Shown: positions 17,333 to 26,520, counted from the stretch's first letter. The stretch is DNA of 64,000 nt from Peristeroidobacter soli (GCF_004138485.1 NZ_ML142848.1:1834640-1898639); one strand, 5' to 3'. The notes: a model not told the origin generated them from the letters alone. Translations and numbers: made by a program.

Positions 17333-18196
17333 TTATTGAATGCTCCGCCGCCGGAAGATCTCGAGCCCCGCGATCCACGCCGCTACCCAGGCGGCACCGA
17401 ACGCGTAACCCCCAAGCACGTCACTGAAGTAATGGACCTGCAACACCACCCTGCTGAACCCCACGCACACGATCAGCAGCATCGCGATCGCAGCCACGGG
17501 CAAGTGAAATCTCGGCTTCGAATGAATCACGATCAAATAAGCGAGCAGCCCGTACACGATAAACGAACCTGAGGAATGACCGCTCGGAAAGCTCCAGCCG
17601 CTCACCGACGCAAAGCCATGCAGATGTTCCGGTCTAGAGCGTTCGAAGATTGCTTTCAACCCTACATTCGCCAGCGCACCGCCCGCCGTAGCGACGATCC
17701 AGGCGGCGGCCAGATACCAGCGGCGGCGGAACAGCATGAACGAGGCGATGACGATTCCCAGGGGCAGGAGAAAGTCTTTGTCGCCCAGATCGGTAACGGC
17801 CGCGAAGATACGCAGCTGCGCTTCGGTCGCGTGCCAACTCAGCGCCTCGGTCAGCGCGACATCGAAGCGGCCGAGATCGTCCTCTACCCCGATATCCTCC
17901 GCGATCTCGACGAAACCGACGCAGGCCACGACCGCAACCGCCAGACTCACCAGCACCTGAATGCCCAGCCCGCTCGCGATCTGCCAGAGACTTTGCACGG
18001 CGCCGGGGATCGGCAGGCGCCTGGCATGGGGACGAACCCGATCGATCACTCCCTGCGCCAGCGCGACCAGGCGACCCCCATACCGCTGCAGGGCATGCCA
18101 GAGCAATCCCGCGACCACCAGCATGCCGAGCGTGATGACGAACACTACGGCCCAGAGATGGAAGGCCAGGAACTCTGCAAATTTTTCAGTTGTCAT
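17333..18196 (-). CDS. PAP2-family membrane phosphatase
   Basis: The 287-residue protein has about six membrane segments and all three phosphatase motifs in its C-terminal half: KAIFERSRPE (KX6RP), PSGHSSG (PSGH) and SRVVLQVHYFSDVLGG (SRX5HX3D). Such enzymes remove phosphate from lipid phosphates such as phosphatidic acid or undecaprenyl pyrophosphate at the periplasmic face. An extra N-terminal membrane segment (FHLWAVVFVITLGMLVVAGL) and linker precede the core. It is upstream of the lactate permease by 17 bases. The exact lipid substrate cannot be told from sequence. Confidence 0.9.
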   Translation of the reverse strand: MTTEKFAEFLAFHLWAVVFVITLGMLVVAGLLWHALQRYGGRLVALAQGVIDRVRPHARRLPIPGAVQSLWQIASGLGIQVLVSLAVAVVACVGFVEIAEDIGVEDDLGRFDVALTEALSWHATEAQLRIFAAVTDLGDKDFLLPLGIVIASFMLFRRRWYLAAAWIVATAGGALANVGLKAIFERSRPEHLHGFASVSGWSFPSGHSSGSFIVYGLLAYLIVIHSKPRFHLPVAAIAMLLIVCVGFSRVVLQVHYFSDVLGGYAFGAAWVAAWIAGLEIFRRRSIQ

Positions 18197-18264
18197 GCAC
18201 CAGCAACGCCGTCCCGCGTGCTGATCATCCTAGGCCCTTCGCTGGGGCCGCATCAAATTTACGG

Positions 18265-18903
18265 TCAGGGGATCTGCAGCGTCGCCCGATAATCCTGCAG
18301 GTCGCGCTCACAATGCACGCGCTCCGCTTCGAGCTGCTGGATTTCCGATTTGAGCTGGCCGATGCGCTCGCCGAGATGTTTCACATCCACCACGGCCTGT
18401 GCACGTTCTTCTTTGGCCGCATCACTGCTGATCGCCCGGGCCGACCGAGTGACGATGTCGGACTCAGCGTCGTGCAACTCGCTGCGCGCCGAGTCGAGGC
18501 GATAGGAGACATTCGAGAGTCGCGACTCGAGCGTATAGAGCTGATGGCCGTCCTGAAAGGCATCGGCAAACGCCGGATCGAGATCGGCCGGACAGATGCC
18601 GCTGTAGCTGCCGCCCCGCGAGCCCAACCTGAAACCGTTGGACGGTGTGCAGAACTCCCGCAGACCTTCCGCGCGGCCTTCTTGATAAGCGGTGAGATCG
18701 GGCGTCACGCCATGTTTCGCACACGCTTTGCGATGCTCCCCGATGCGATCGGCGGAGTGGCCTGCGACGCCATCCTCGAAACCGATGGTCCGCCAGTCCA
18801 CCGTCAGGCATTCCTCGCGATCCATGGTCGCGCAGCCGCTGATAGCGACCAGGAGGACCGCGACACTGGCTCGCGCAAAGGACGGGTAGTTCGGCGTTCG
18901 CAT
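18265..18903 (-). CDS. DUF2799 lipoprotein
   Basis: The 212-residue protein has a lipoprotein signal (VAVLLVAISGC, lipid Cys at 24). After it comes MDREECLTVDWRTIGFEDGVAG, the DUF2799 pattern, with conserved GFEDG and YQEGRAEGLREFC repeats. The C-terminal third is a predicted coiled coil (LGERIGQLKSEIQQLEAERV). It is expected to sit on the periplasmic side of a membrane; function is unknown. Start choice between ATG 18903 and an earlier codon is uncertain, but the signal fits 18903. Confidence 0.85.
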   Translation of the reverse strand: MRTPNYPSFARASVAVLLVAISGCATMDREECLTVDWRTIGFEDGVAGHSADRIGEHRKACAKHGVTPDLTAYQEGRAEGLREFCTPSNGFRLGSRGGSYSGICPADLDPAFADAFQDGHQLYTLESRLSNVSYRLDSARSELHDAESDIVTRSARAISSDAAKEERAQAVVDVKHLGERIGQLKSEIQQLEAERVHCERDLQDYRATLQIP

Positions 18904-19001
18904 GCAGGTCAAGCCGTCGGGAGAGGCCAAGACCCTAAACTACCGGGGCCGAGGCGATGGCTACGTGAGCTGTGTCACAATCGCCGGCTCATGACCCAGA
19001 T

Positions 19002-19029
19002 CGCCTCGGGCCAGGACCGGCCCGAGGCG
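19002..19029 (-). terminator. Hairpin downstream of the SRPBCC gene
   Basis: CGCCTCGGGCC (19002-19012) and GGCCCGAGGCG (19019-19029) pair perfectly over 11 bases with loop AGGACC. It lies 11 bases past the SRPBCC stop. There is no clear T-tract, so it may act as a Rho-assisted or weak terminator. Confidence 0.5.
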
Positions 19030-19040
19030 TTGTGAAACAT

Positions 19041-19484
19041 TCAGCCAGGAATTTCCGGCTCGACCAGCTTGGCCAGTTGCTCCAGCGATTCCTGCCAGCC
19101 GAGGTAGCAACCGTCCTCGGGGATCACATCGGGAATACCTTCCTGCACGATGTCGATCGCCACACCGCACGACACCGGTGTGATGACGATGGTCGTCGGC
19201 ATCTCGCCCGGCAGGTTCGCATCGTCGAAGGTGCTGACGTAACGGATCTTCTGATTCGGCACCAGCTCCGTGTACTTGCCACCGAACGAATGCGCGTTGC
19301 CGCTGGTGAAGTTGGTGAACGACGCCTTGTACGTGCCACCCACCTTGGCCTCCAGATGATCCACCTTGCAGGTGAAGCCATAGGGCGGCAGCCATTTCGC
19401 GAAGGCCTGGGGATCGAGAAACGCGCGATAGACGCGCTCGGGCTTGGTACGAAGGACGCGATGCAGTCGGACGGTGCCTGGCAT
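19041..19484 (-). CDS. SRPBCC (AHSA1-like) family protein
   Basis: The 147-residue protein has the START/Bet v1-like pattern of AHSA1 proteins: TVRLHRVLRTKPERVYRAFLDP, AFAKWLPPYGFTCKVDHLEA and the C-terminal helix GWQESLEQLAKLVEPEIPG. Such proteins form a hydrophobic cavity; bacterial members are mostly uncharacterised. AGGAGA lies 5 bases before the ATG. It lies 105 bases downstream of the M56 gene on the same strand, which could make it a late member of the BlaI-controlled transcript. Confidence 0.9.
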   Translation of the reverse strand: MPGTVRLHRVLRTKPERVYRAFLDPQAFAKWLPPYGFTCKVDHLEAKVGGTYKASFTNFTSGNAHSFGGKYTELVPNQKIRYVSTFDDANLPGEMPTTIVITPVSCGVAIDIVQEGIPDVIPEDGCYLGWQESLEQLAKLVEPEIPG

Positions 19485-19589
19485 GGTTCTCTCCTACGGA
19501 TTGGTGGGGGTTCGAGCCAAGGACGACCCGATGCGGCCGGTGCCGACATGACCCCGGCAATTATTTGCAGGCACGCAGGGTGCGGTAAC

Positions 19590-20897
19590 TCAGAGGTGAA
19601 CGCGCCCCGCCACCAGCACGCCCGGCATGAAATCGCATCCCGTATCGCAATCCTTCTTCACATACAGCTGCAAATTCGAATTCGTCTGCAGAATATTCTT
19701 CAACAGCTCCCGATACACGCTGCGCTCGCTCGCCTCACTCTCCGAATGCCAGCGCGCATGAATCGTGTAGTAGACGTTCATCAGCTCCGGATCGCCGTTG
19801 ACATGCGACGCCGGATAGGCCAACGCAATCAAATTTCGTAAAGAGACGTTGTCGAGCGTGAGCTGGCCGGCCGGGTCGAACCTGGCGTCGTGCCACCAGC
19901 CCGGATGGGTCGGCGTCAGCGTGATGGCCTCGAACGTGATCTGCCCGCCATCGGATGACTGACGCGCCGCGCCGCTCGCAACGCCTGCCAGCACCGGGCC
20001 GTAACAAAGCGCCATCGCCGTCATCAGCAGCAACAGGGCGCGCGGCTGGTCCATGGGTGACGCGCGCTCCGGACTCAGGATCGACGTCATCCGTTGCTTC
20101 AAGTCGCCACCGCTCGACGCAGCGACACCGGCGAATCGCGCCGTTACACCCAACCGGCAAACGTGCAGCAGCGACTCGGCGTAAACCACTTGCTCATGCC
20201 CGTCCTCGATGACGGACTCATCGCAAGCCGCCTCACGCTCGCGAAGCATGTTCGCACCGATCCACCACACCAGCGGATGGAACCAGAAGATCACTTCGAT
20301 GAGCTTGTGAATGGCAGCGGTGAGATTGTCACGGCGACGGATGTGACACATTTCATGCGCGAGCACCGCCTGTATCTGCGATGCGCTCAGCTCATGCATG
20401 ACGGCATGCGGCAATATCAGCACGGGCTTGAACACACCGAACACGCCGGGCGTCAGTCCGGCCGAAGTCACACGGACCGGCACGGGAAAATCCATGGGCA
20501 GACCCGGCGCCGACGCGAGCATCGAGTGCATGGCCCGCCATTGCGACCACCACCGCCACAACAGGAACGCCGAGCCCGACACCCAGATCGTCACCGCACC
20601 GGCCGCCACGATCGACAACACCGAATGATCCAACCCCCCACCGCCGATGGCGGGAACAAAGATGGCGCTGCCGGTCTCAAATATCGTCGACGCCAGCGTG
20701 ATCGGTGCGGGCAGGGAGCGCCCGAGATAGTCGCCCAGCTGTTGTAACAAGCTGAACGGCACCAGGAACTTCAACGAGGCGCAGAACCAGATCCAGTAGC
20801 GGATCTCGGCCGCATTGCGCCGGCAGATTCGCGTCAACGCCCAGGCCGCGACCAGTACCACAGTCGACTGCCACAGGTGCAACGCGAGCCCGGTCAT
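19590..20897 (-). CDS. M56/BlaR1-family membrane metallopeptidase with extra C-terminal domain
   Basis: The 435-residue protein has membrane segments in its first 120 residues and the M56 zinc site HEMCH (181-185) followed by EREAACDE (about 220-227). BlaR1-type peptidases cleave the partner BlaI repressor on sensing a signal. Instead of a penicillin-binding sensor it ends with about 115 residues (ITFEAITLTP, LTLDNVSLRNLIALAYPASH, YYTIHARW) resembling the TIGR03435 (DUF3738) domain, which probably senses something in the periplasm. Its ATG overlaps the BlaI stop by four bases, so the pair is co-translated. Confidence 0.88.
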   Translation of the reverse strand: MTGLALHLWQSTVVLVAAWALTRICRRNAAEIRYWIWFCASLKFLVPFSLLQQLGDYLGRSLPAPITLASTIFETGSAIFVPAIGGGGLDHSVLSIVAAGAVTIWVSGSAFLLWRWWSQWRAMHSMLASAPGLPMDFPVPVRVTSAGLTPGVFGVFKPVLILPHAVMHELSASQIQAVLAHEMCHIRRRDNLTAAIHKLIEVIFWFHPLVWWIGANMLREREAACDESVIEDGHEQVVYAESLLHVCRLGVTARFAGVAASSGGDLKQRMTSILSPERASPMDQPRALLLLMTAMALCYGPVLAGVASGAARQSSDGGQITFEAITLTPTHPGWWHDARFDPAGQLTLDNVSLRNLIALAYPASHVNGDPELMNVYYTIHARWHSESEASERSVYRELLKNILQTNSNLQLYVKKDCDTGCDFMPGVLVAGRVHL

Positions 20898-21280
20898 GCG
20901 TTCTCGTCCTTCTTGCCGAGCCCCTTCAGGATTTTCTCGGCCTCCTTGATATCGCCCATGGTCAGCTTGCCCGACTCGATGAGGTGCGCCATCACCGGCT
21001 GCGCCCGGCCGCCGAACAGGCCGAGCAATTCATCGATCAGGCGGCGCTCGGCCGCTGCGCGCGTGATGGTGGCCTCGAAGATATGCGCGTTACTGATTTT
21101 CTTGGCGCGCCTGAGCATTTCCTTCGCTTCCAGCCGGTACACCATGGTCTGCACCGTGGTGTAAGCGGGCCGGCCCCGCTTGGGAAAGGCATCGTGGATC
21201 TCACGGATGGAGCAGACGCCGTTGGTCCACAGCGTTTCCATGATGGTCAATTCCAGCTTGCTGAGTTTCTGCGAAGGCAT
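20894..21280 (-). CDS. BlaI/MecI-family repressor
   Basis: The 128-residue protein is a winged-helix repressor: LSKLELTIMETLWTNGVCSI, RGRPAYTTVQTMVYRLEAKE, then a dimerising C-terminal half. Family members bind TACA/TGTA palindromes and are cleaved by the partner M56 peptidase. The ATG at 21280 has GAGG 6 bases upstream; the frame is open further but the family begins here. A matching operator lies 74 bases upstream (21321-21371). The likely circuit is self-repression plus control of the divergent ExbB-like gene. Confidence 0.9.
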   Translation of the reverse strand: MPSQKLSKLELTIMETLWTNGVCSIREIHDAFPKRGRPAYTTVQTMVYRLEAKEMLRRAKKISNAHIFEATITRAAAERRLIDELLGLFGGRAQPVMAHLIESGKLTMGDIKEAEKILKGLGKKDENA

Positions 21281-21320
21281 TCCGGACCTCGGACGATCGA
21301 CGTGGTCGAGCCTACGCCTG

Positions 21321-21371
21321 TTGTAGTAGGTGCCGCAAGTCGCTTGCACGCATCTACTACAACTGTCATAG
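21321..21371. promoter_or_regulatory. Candidate BlaI operators in the divergent spacer
   Basis: TTGTAGTAG (21321-21329) and CTACTACAA (21354-21362) form a perfect 9-base inverted repeat. The second arm also starts a compact palindrome, CTACTACA (21354-21361), spacer AC, TGTCATAG (21364-21371), matching the ACTACA/TGTAGT style of BlaI sites in 6 of 8 positions. A further half-site TACTACGA lies at 21373-21380. They lie between blaI (minus) and the ExbB-like gene (plus), so both could be controlled. Confidence 0.65.
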
Positions 21372-21410
21372 TTACTACGACTTCCGTGGTTAACATTACG
21401 AGGCAGACCC

Positions 21411-22157
21411 ATGGCCAGCGCCACCCAAGATGTTCCCAGCCAGTTCGACATGCTCGGCTTTCTGCACGAGGCGGGCGGACTCTCCTACGCCATCCTGATC
21501 GTGCTGGTGGCGATGTCGCTGGCCTGCTGGTTCATCACCCTCACCCGGATCTGGGACCAGCGAAAGATCAACAAGGAATATGCGGAGGCGCGCAAGAAAT
21601 TCTGGACGTCGGGCAATCTGCACGACGGCATCGCCGCGCTCGGCGGCCGTGAGAATGTGTTTCGCATGCTGGCCGAGGACGGCATTCGCGCCAAGCAATA
21701 TCACCAGGGTCATCTGACCGCGGAGATGCCGCTCAGCGACTGGCTGGCGATTGCTTTGCAACGCTCGATGGAAAGTGTCACTGCACGATTGCAGATGGGC
21801 CTGGCCATCCTGGCCACGACGGGATCGGTCTCCCCTTTCATCGGCCTGCTCGGCACGGTGTGGGGCATCTTGAACGCACTGACTCGAATCTCCCTGTCCG
21901 GCCAGCCCAGCCTGGATCAGATCGCCGGCCCGATCGGCGAGGCGCTGGTCATGACCGCCATCGGTCTGTTCGTCGCCGTGCCCGCCGTCATGGGCTACAA
22001 CTGGCTGATCCGACGTAACAAGGCCATCCAGGAACAGATGCGACTGTTCACCGCCGATCTTCACTCCTGCCTCGTCGGCGGCGCGCGCTTCGACACCTCC
22101 ACGCCCGTGACCCGGACCACCGCGCCTCGCGCAACGTCGATCGCGAAGACCGCTTGA
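21411..22157 (+). CDS. MotA/TolQ/ExbB-family proton channel protein
   Basis: The 248-residue protein has three membrane segments: YAILIVLVAMSLACWFITL near the N-terminus, LQMGLAILATTGSVSPFIGL with the conserved GLLGTVWGI, and EALVMTAIGLFVAVPAVMGY. These are the ExbB/TolQ blocks. ExbB normally works with ExbD to energise TonB, but no exbD or tonB is adjacent, so the partner must be elsewhere. GAGG lies about 7 bases upstream of the ATG. The gene is divergent from blaI and shares its operator region, hinting at BlaI control. Confidence 0.9.
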   Translation: MASATQDVPSQFDMLGFLHEAGGLSYAILIVLVAMSLACWFITLTRIWDQRKINKEYAEARKKFWTSGNLHDGIAALGGRENVFRMLAEDGIRAKQYHQGHLTAEMPLSDWLAIALQRSMESVTARLQMGLAILATTGSVSPFIGLLGTVWGILNALTRISLSGQPSLDQIAGPIGEALVMTAIGLFVAVPAVMGYNWLIRRNKAIQEQMRLFTADLHSCLVGGARFDTSTPVTRTTAPRATSIAKTA

Positions 22158-22199
22158 CCCGTCCACACGGCTGTCACATTGCTGACATATGCTGGTCGG

Positions 22200-22793
22200 A
22201 TGAAACGAACTGCATCGAAACCCGCGCTGCTCGCGCTTCTCATCGCATCCACTCTGACCGGCGCCGTGAGCCTGGCGGATCCGTTACATAAGTACGGGAA
22301 CGAAGGCGCGTGGTGTCATGTCGATAGCGGCTGGATGTTCCCGGAGAACGTGGGGAATTTTGCGCGGGTTTTGCAGCCGTACAGTATTGACGGCAACAGT
22401 GATGCAGCGGGCGCCGAGTATCGGCAGGAGTCGGGGCCGTTGCAGGGCGCGATCGAAGTCGATGTCTATGGCATCGACTCGATGGCGACCGATGCGAAGC
22501 TCGATGGAGCAAAGGCGACGGCGGCCCACAAAGTGGGCGAAGGCGCGCAGATTGAATCGGAGCAGCCGTTCAAACTTGGCGCCGCGAAAGACCTGAAGGG
22601 CGTGAAGGTCAACTATGCGGCCGGCGCCAACGCGTCGGGACGGACCCATCTCTATTACTTCACGACGGATCGCTGGCACGTGAAAGTGCTGGCGACCGTC
22701 ACAGGCACGAGCAAGGAGAGCGACGAGGCGCTCGATGCGTTCGTGCAAGCGTTGCCGTGGAATACACTGGGCACGAACCCGGGCATTCACTGA
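22200..22793 (+). CDS. Secreted protein of unknown function
   Basis: The 197-residue protein has a signal peptide (MKRTASKPALLALLIASTLT, cleavage near SLA). The mature part includes GAWCHVDSGWMFPENVGNFA and ATVTGTSKESDEALDAFVQA, with a single mature cysteine. It reads as a periplasmic beta-rich domain. I cannot place it in a characterised family. The ATG at 22200 is chosen because the signal peptide begins there; an in-frame ATG at 22179 would add seven odd residues. The next gene follows after 8 bases, so they probably form an operon. Confidence 0.78.
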   Translation: MKRTASKPALLALLIASTLTGAVSLADPLHKYGNEGAWCHVDSGWMFPENVGNFARVLQPYSIDGNSDAAGAEYRQESGPLQGAIEVDVYGIDSMATDAKLDGAKATAAHKVGEGAQIESEQPFKLGAAKDLKGVKVNYAAGANASGRTHLYYFTTDRWHVKVLATVTGTSKESDEALDAFVQALPWNTLGTNPGIH

Positions 22794-22801
22794 GATTCCA
22801 G

Positions 22802-23386
22802 ATGCGTCCTGCTGTCATCGTCGCAGCGCTGGGCATGGCCGCCGTCCTCGGCGGGCTGGTTTATCTCCAGTCGGCTCGACAGTCGTCCAATGCGGCTGCA
22901 TCGGCCGCGCAGACGTCTCGAGAGAGCTCAGCGGCTGCGGCCGAAACACCCACGTCCAGCGCAGCAGCGGCGTCAACGAACAATATCGCCGCCATCGAAG
23001 CCGCAACGGCCGCGCAGAACGGTGGCGACGCAATCGCCGCGAGCAAAGCATCGAGACCCGACACCGTCGAGCAATGGATCAAGGACACGCGAGACAGCGA
23101 TCCGAAGATCCGAGCCGCGGCGATCACCAAGCTCGCCAACGCACCGAAGGCGCAAGCGTTACCGGCGTTGAAGAACGTGCTCGAAACCGGCGAACCGGAC
23201 GTCGATCGTCACATCGCGCTCAATTCACTGCACACCCTCGCTTTGCGCGATGGCGACAAGAACGGCCAGGTGCGCGACGTCATGCGCAGCGCGATTTATC
23301 ACAGCGATAACGACGGGGTCATGCAGACCGCGCAGTCGCTGCTCGACGATGTCGAAGCAGCGCTGTCGGAACCGCCACCGAAATAA
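22802..23386 (+). CDS. Membrane-anchored HEAT-repeat-like protein
   Basis: The 194-residue protein begins with one hydrophobic segment (AVIVAALGMAAVLGGLVYLQ) that is either a signal anchor or uncleaved signal. A Ser/Ala-rich linker of about 60 residues follows. The last 105 residues contain HEAT-like helical pairs (DSDPKIRAAAITKLANAPKA, LPALKNVLETGEPDVDRHIA, VMQTAQSLLDDVEAALSEPP). HEAT repeats usually mediate protein contacts. It lies 8 bases after the preceding secreted protein gene. Function unknown. Confidence 0.8.
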   Translation: MRPAVIVAALGMAAVLGGLVYLQSARQSSNAAASAAQTSRESSAAAAETPTSSAAAASTNNIAAIEAATAAQNGGDAIAASKASRPDTVEQWIKDTRDSDPKIRAAAITKLANAPKAQALPALKNVLETGEPDVDRHIALNSLHTLALRDGDKNGQVRDVMRSAIYHSDNDGVMQTAQSLLDDVEAALSEPPPK

Positions 23387-23486
23387 GAAGGTCGCCGCCA
23401 GCGCCCGACGCATCGTATCCGACGCGATCTGCTGAGACATTGGCAGCTCGCAGCAGGTGTCCGCCGCACCGAGTGCGGCTGGATCG

Positions 23487-25550
23487 TCAAAATCTGGCGG
23501 TCAACGTCACGCGCACCGTGCGCGGCTCCACCGGGTGAAAGTGGATGTCTTCCACCGGCGCACTTTCGTTGGCGAGCTGCGACTCGTAGAAATAAGTGAT
23601 GTCGTTGTCCTTGCTGTCCAACACGTTGTAGACAGCCGCGCTGACCTTGTAGCGTTTCCAGAACCGATAACCCGCCTCCAGATTCACGAGCGTCGTCGAA
23701 TCCGACCGCACGCGATCGTCTTCGATCAGCGGCGCGGAGCCAAAGTGACGGAAGCGCGCCCCACCGAACCAGCCGCTCGGATGATCGATCGCAAGCCCCA
23801 CTGACGCGACATTCTCCACCGCACCCGGAATGCGATCGCCCGCGGGATCGTAATCGGTGAACCGCGCTCGCGACCACGCCAGATCCGCATCGACGATCAA
23901 CCAGCTCAGCGGATTCCAGATCACCGCCGCCTCGACACCGCGACGTTCGCTCGCTCGACTCGCTTCTGTCGTGCCCGCATCACCAACGAACAGCAACTCC
24001 GAATCGAGCTTCAGACTCCACAGTGACACGCTGAACTGCGTGTTCGGCACCAGCGCTGTACGCATGCCGACATCCAGCCCCGTCGCACCGACGAGCGCAT
24101 CGACCTTATCCGCCGGCGTCACGCCATCGCTCGGATCGACCTTGATCGTCGTGCCGCGTGCGTCGTTGCTGTGAAAACCCCGGCCGGCGTTGAAGAAGAA
24201 CTCCGTCTTGCTCCACGGACCGAGCACCAGCGAGAACTTCGGACTGGCGATGGAATCGCTCGCCGTTCCCGAATTCTCGGCGAGCCCTGCATCCACATCG
24301 AACTCGAACCGATCGGCGCGCAATCCGACCGTCGTGCGCATGCGATCGTTCCAACGCGTATCCAGGCTGCCGTACACGCCGTAGCTGGTTTGCCGAACGG
24401 CATCTTCGCGAGTCGTCTCGAAGCGTCGACCGGCGATCGTGCGATACAACCCAACCTTCTCGATATCGTCGTGCCGGACCTGCACGCCGGTCTGCACCTT
24501 CTGCGACAGACCGAATGCATCGAAGCCCTTGGTCCACGACCAATCGCCACCGTAGACGCGACGCTGATCGACCTGTTCGAACTGATCGCCGTTCTCGGGA
24601 TCGGTGAAGTAGGAGAAATTCGAGATCAGATCCAGGTCGTAATCGACCGCATACACCAATGCCTTGGACTGCCCACCCGCGAGTGCCGTCGTCCAATCCG
24701 CCGCCAGGCTGTAACGATGCGAATCGCCGCGATCCGTCGGATCCACCGCACCGAAGCGATCGATCAATCCGGCTTCCACCGCGCGCAACGGAATCTGATC
24801 CGTCGAACGCCACTCGCCTTCATACCCTTGCGCGGTGATGCTGAAAGAGCCCGCCTCGGTATCGTGGCTGTAGCGAACCAAACCGTTGCGCTTGCGATAG
24901 TTCTCTTCGAGCTGCCACGGGCCATCGATCAGCGCGTAGTCCAATCCGACCAGCAACTCACCGCCGCCCACGCCCGTGGAACCAGCGATCAAACCGCGCG
25001 TGTAATTGTCCTGCCCCGCTTCGAGCACGACCATCGGCGCCTCGAGCGAGCGGCGATAACGCATGTCCACGGCGCCAGCGGCCGAGAAGTTGCCCGTCTC
25101 CGCGTAGTAGGTTCCTTTGCGATACTCGATCGACTGCATCAGCTCCGGGATGACGAAGTTGATGTCCGTGTAGCCCTGGCCGTGACCATGCGTGGGCATG
25201 TTGACCGGCACCCCGTCCACGCTGGTCGCAAGATCGGTGCCGTGATCCAGATTGAACCCGCGCAGGAAATATTGATTCGCCTTACCGTCGCCGCTGTGCT
25301 GAGTCACGATCAACCCAGGCACGACCTCGAGCAGCTCGCCCGCGCGCAACACCGGCCTCATGGCGAGCTGCTCGGCACCGACGACGCCCTGGCTCGCCGA
25401 TACAGGCGTGCCCTGCAAGCGATCCAGGCCGCCGGTGACGACGACCTCTTCGAGCACCGTCGTCGGCACACCGCCGGCCCACGCCGAGCTCATCGCGATA
25501 AAAGAGGCGGCGCACAGGGCGCCGCCGGTCTGGCGAATCATGCTGATCAT
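23487..25550 (-). CDS. TonB-dependent receptor of the DUF3604/HupE cluster
   Basis: The protein (about 687 residues) has a signal peptide (GGALCAASFIAMSSAWA), a plug domain (VLEEVVVTGGLDRLQGTPVS, GELLEVVPGLIVTQHSGDGK, YFLRGFNLDHGTDLATSVDG) and a 22-strand-type barrel ending VTLTARF with terminal Phe. The motif VNMPTHGHGQGYTDINFVIP, rich in His, and VRVT near the end are typical of receptors linked to HupE-type genes. It would import a scarce ligand across the outer membrane with TonB energy. It lies 19 bases after the HupE/UreJ gene. Starts at 25565, 25550 and 25541 are all possible. Confidence 0.9.
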   Translation of the reverse strand: MISMIRQTGGALCAASFIAMSSAWAGGVPTTVLEEVVVTGGLDRLQGTPVSASQGVVGAEQLAMRPVLRAGELLEVVPGLIVTQHSGDGKANQYFLRGFNLDHGTDLATSVDGVPVNMPTHGHGQGYTDINFVIPELMQSIEYRKGTYYAETGNFSAAGAVDMRYRRSLEAPMVVLEAGQDNYTRGLIAGSTGVGGGELLVGLDYALIDGPWQLEENYRKRNGLVRYSHDTEAGSFSITAQGYEGEWRSTDQIPLRAVEAGLIDRFGAVDPTDRGDSHRYSLAADWTTALAGGQSKALVYAVDYDLDLISNFSYFTDPENGDQFEQVDQRRVYGGDWSWTKGFDAFGLSQKVQTGVQVRHDDIEKVGLYRTIAGRRFETTREDAVRQTSYGVYGSLDTRWNDRMRTTVGLRADRFEFDVDAGLAENSGTASDSIASPKFSLVLGPWSKTEFFFNAGRGFHSNDARGTTIKVDPSDGVTPADKVDALVGATGLDVGMRTALVPNTQFSVSLWSLKLDSELLFVGDAGTTEASRASERRGVEAAVIWNPLSWLIVDADLAWSRARFTDYDPAGDRIPGAVENVASVGLAIDHPSGWFGGARFRHFGSAPLIEDDRVRSDSTTLVNLEAGYRFWKRYKVSAAVYNVLDSKDNDITYFYESQLANESAPVEDIHFHPVEPRTVRVTLTARF

Positions 25551-25569
25551 CCCCAACTGATGCAATGAC

Positions 25570-26520
25570 TCAGGCTGTCACGATGCCGACGATACGATCG
25601 ATCGACCAATAAGCCGCGATACCACCAATCGCGTAGAGCGCCGGCGTGCGCGCCATGACGAACTGCGGCTTCGATGCCAGGAGGCGGTACACCCCATAGC
25701 AGAGACCGACCACCAGCAGCTGACCGACCTCCACGCCCACATTGAATGTGAGCAAGGCGACGAACATGTTGTTCTTCGGCAGGCCGATGTCCGCCAGCGC
25801 CCCCGCGAAGCCCAGGCCGTGCACCAGGCCGAACAGGAACGCGACCAGTGCCGGCCAGCGCCGCGACAATGTCTGTTCCTTATGCAGCGCCTCACCGGCC
25901 ACCAGCATGATGGACAGCGCGATGGTCGCTTCCACCGGCGGCGGACGCAACGTCAGCAAGCCGAGCGAGCTCAGCGCCAGGGTCAAGCTGTGCGCGAGCG
26001 TGAACGCGCTGATGGTGAACACCAGTCGTTTGTTGAATCCGACCAGGAACAGCAGCGACAGCACGAACAGCAGATGATCGAATCCGCTCAGGATGTGCTC
26101 GACGCCCAGAGTCACATAGGCCCACGCGATCTCACCCGAGCCACGCTTGTCTTCGGCCGAACCGTACAAATTCACTTCGGGCTGACGCGTGGTGATCGTA
26201 AACACCTGCTTCTGGCCGTCGAGCCAGTAGATCTTCACGATGGCGGCCGAATAAGCATCGCCCACGCCGTTGACGCGGAGCTTGCCGAACAGGCCTTTCT
26301 CGCCGCAACGGAGCATGTTCATCTCCGCCGTACATGCCTCGGGCCACACGGGCGCGAGCACTACGGAAGGCGCCTTGTCGCTGCTGGCGGTCCATTGCCA
26401 CAGGAATTCGCCCGGCGACGTCTCGCGCACTTCCATCTCCGCCATGCTCAGCTCATGGGCGAAGACGGCGCTCGACACCAGCGCCAGGAACGCGAGGAGC
26501 AACAGATGCAGCTTGCGCAT
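25570..26520 (-). CDS. HupE/UreJ-family membrane protein
   Basis: The 316-residue protein has a signal peptide (LHLLLLAFLALVSSAVFA), a periplasmic N-terminal domain of about 110 residues with two cysteines (EACTAEMNMLRCGE), and a C-terminal block of about seven membrane segments. The membrane block has the HupE/UreJ_2 pattern: YVTLGVEHILSGFDHLLFVL, FTLAHSLTLALSSLG, FGLVHGLGFAGAL and FNVGVEVGQL, with conserved His, Asp and Glu in the membrane. HupE/UreJ proteins are thought to move Ni or Co; this larger type is uncharacterised. Its ATG overlaps the stop of the isomerase gene (TGATG), so translation is coupled. Confidence 0.88.
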   Translation of the reverse strand: MRKLHLLLLAFLALVSSAVFAHELSMAEMEVRETSPGEFLWQWTASSDKAPSVVLAPVWPEACTAEMNMLRCGEKGLFGKLRVNGVGDAYSAAIVKIYWLDGQKQVFTITTRQPEVNLYGSAEDKRGSGEIAWAYVTLGVEHILSGFDHLLFVLSLLFLVGFNKRLVFTISAFTLAHSLTLALSSLGLLTLRPPPVEATIALSIMLVAGEALHKEQTLSRRWPALVAFLFGLVHGLGFAGALADIGLPKNNMFVALLTFNVGVEVGQLLVVGLCYGVYRLLASKPQFVMARTPALYAIGGIAAYWSIDRIVGIVTA

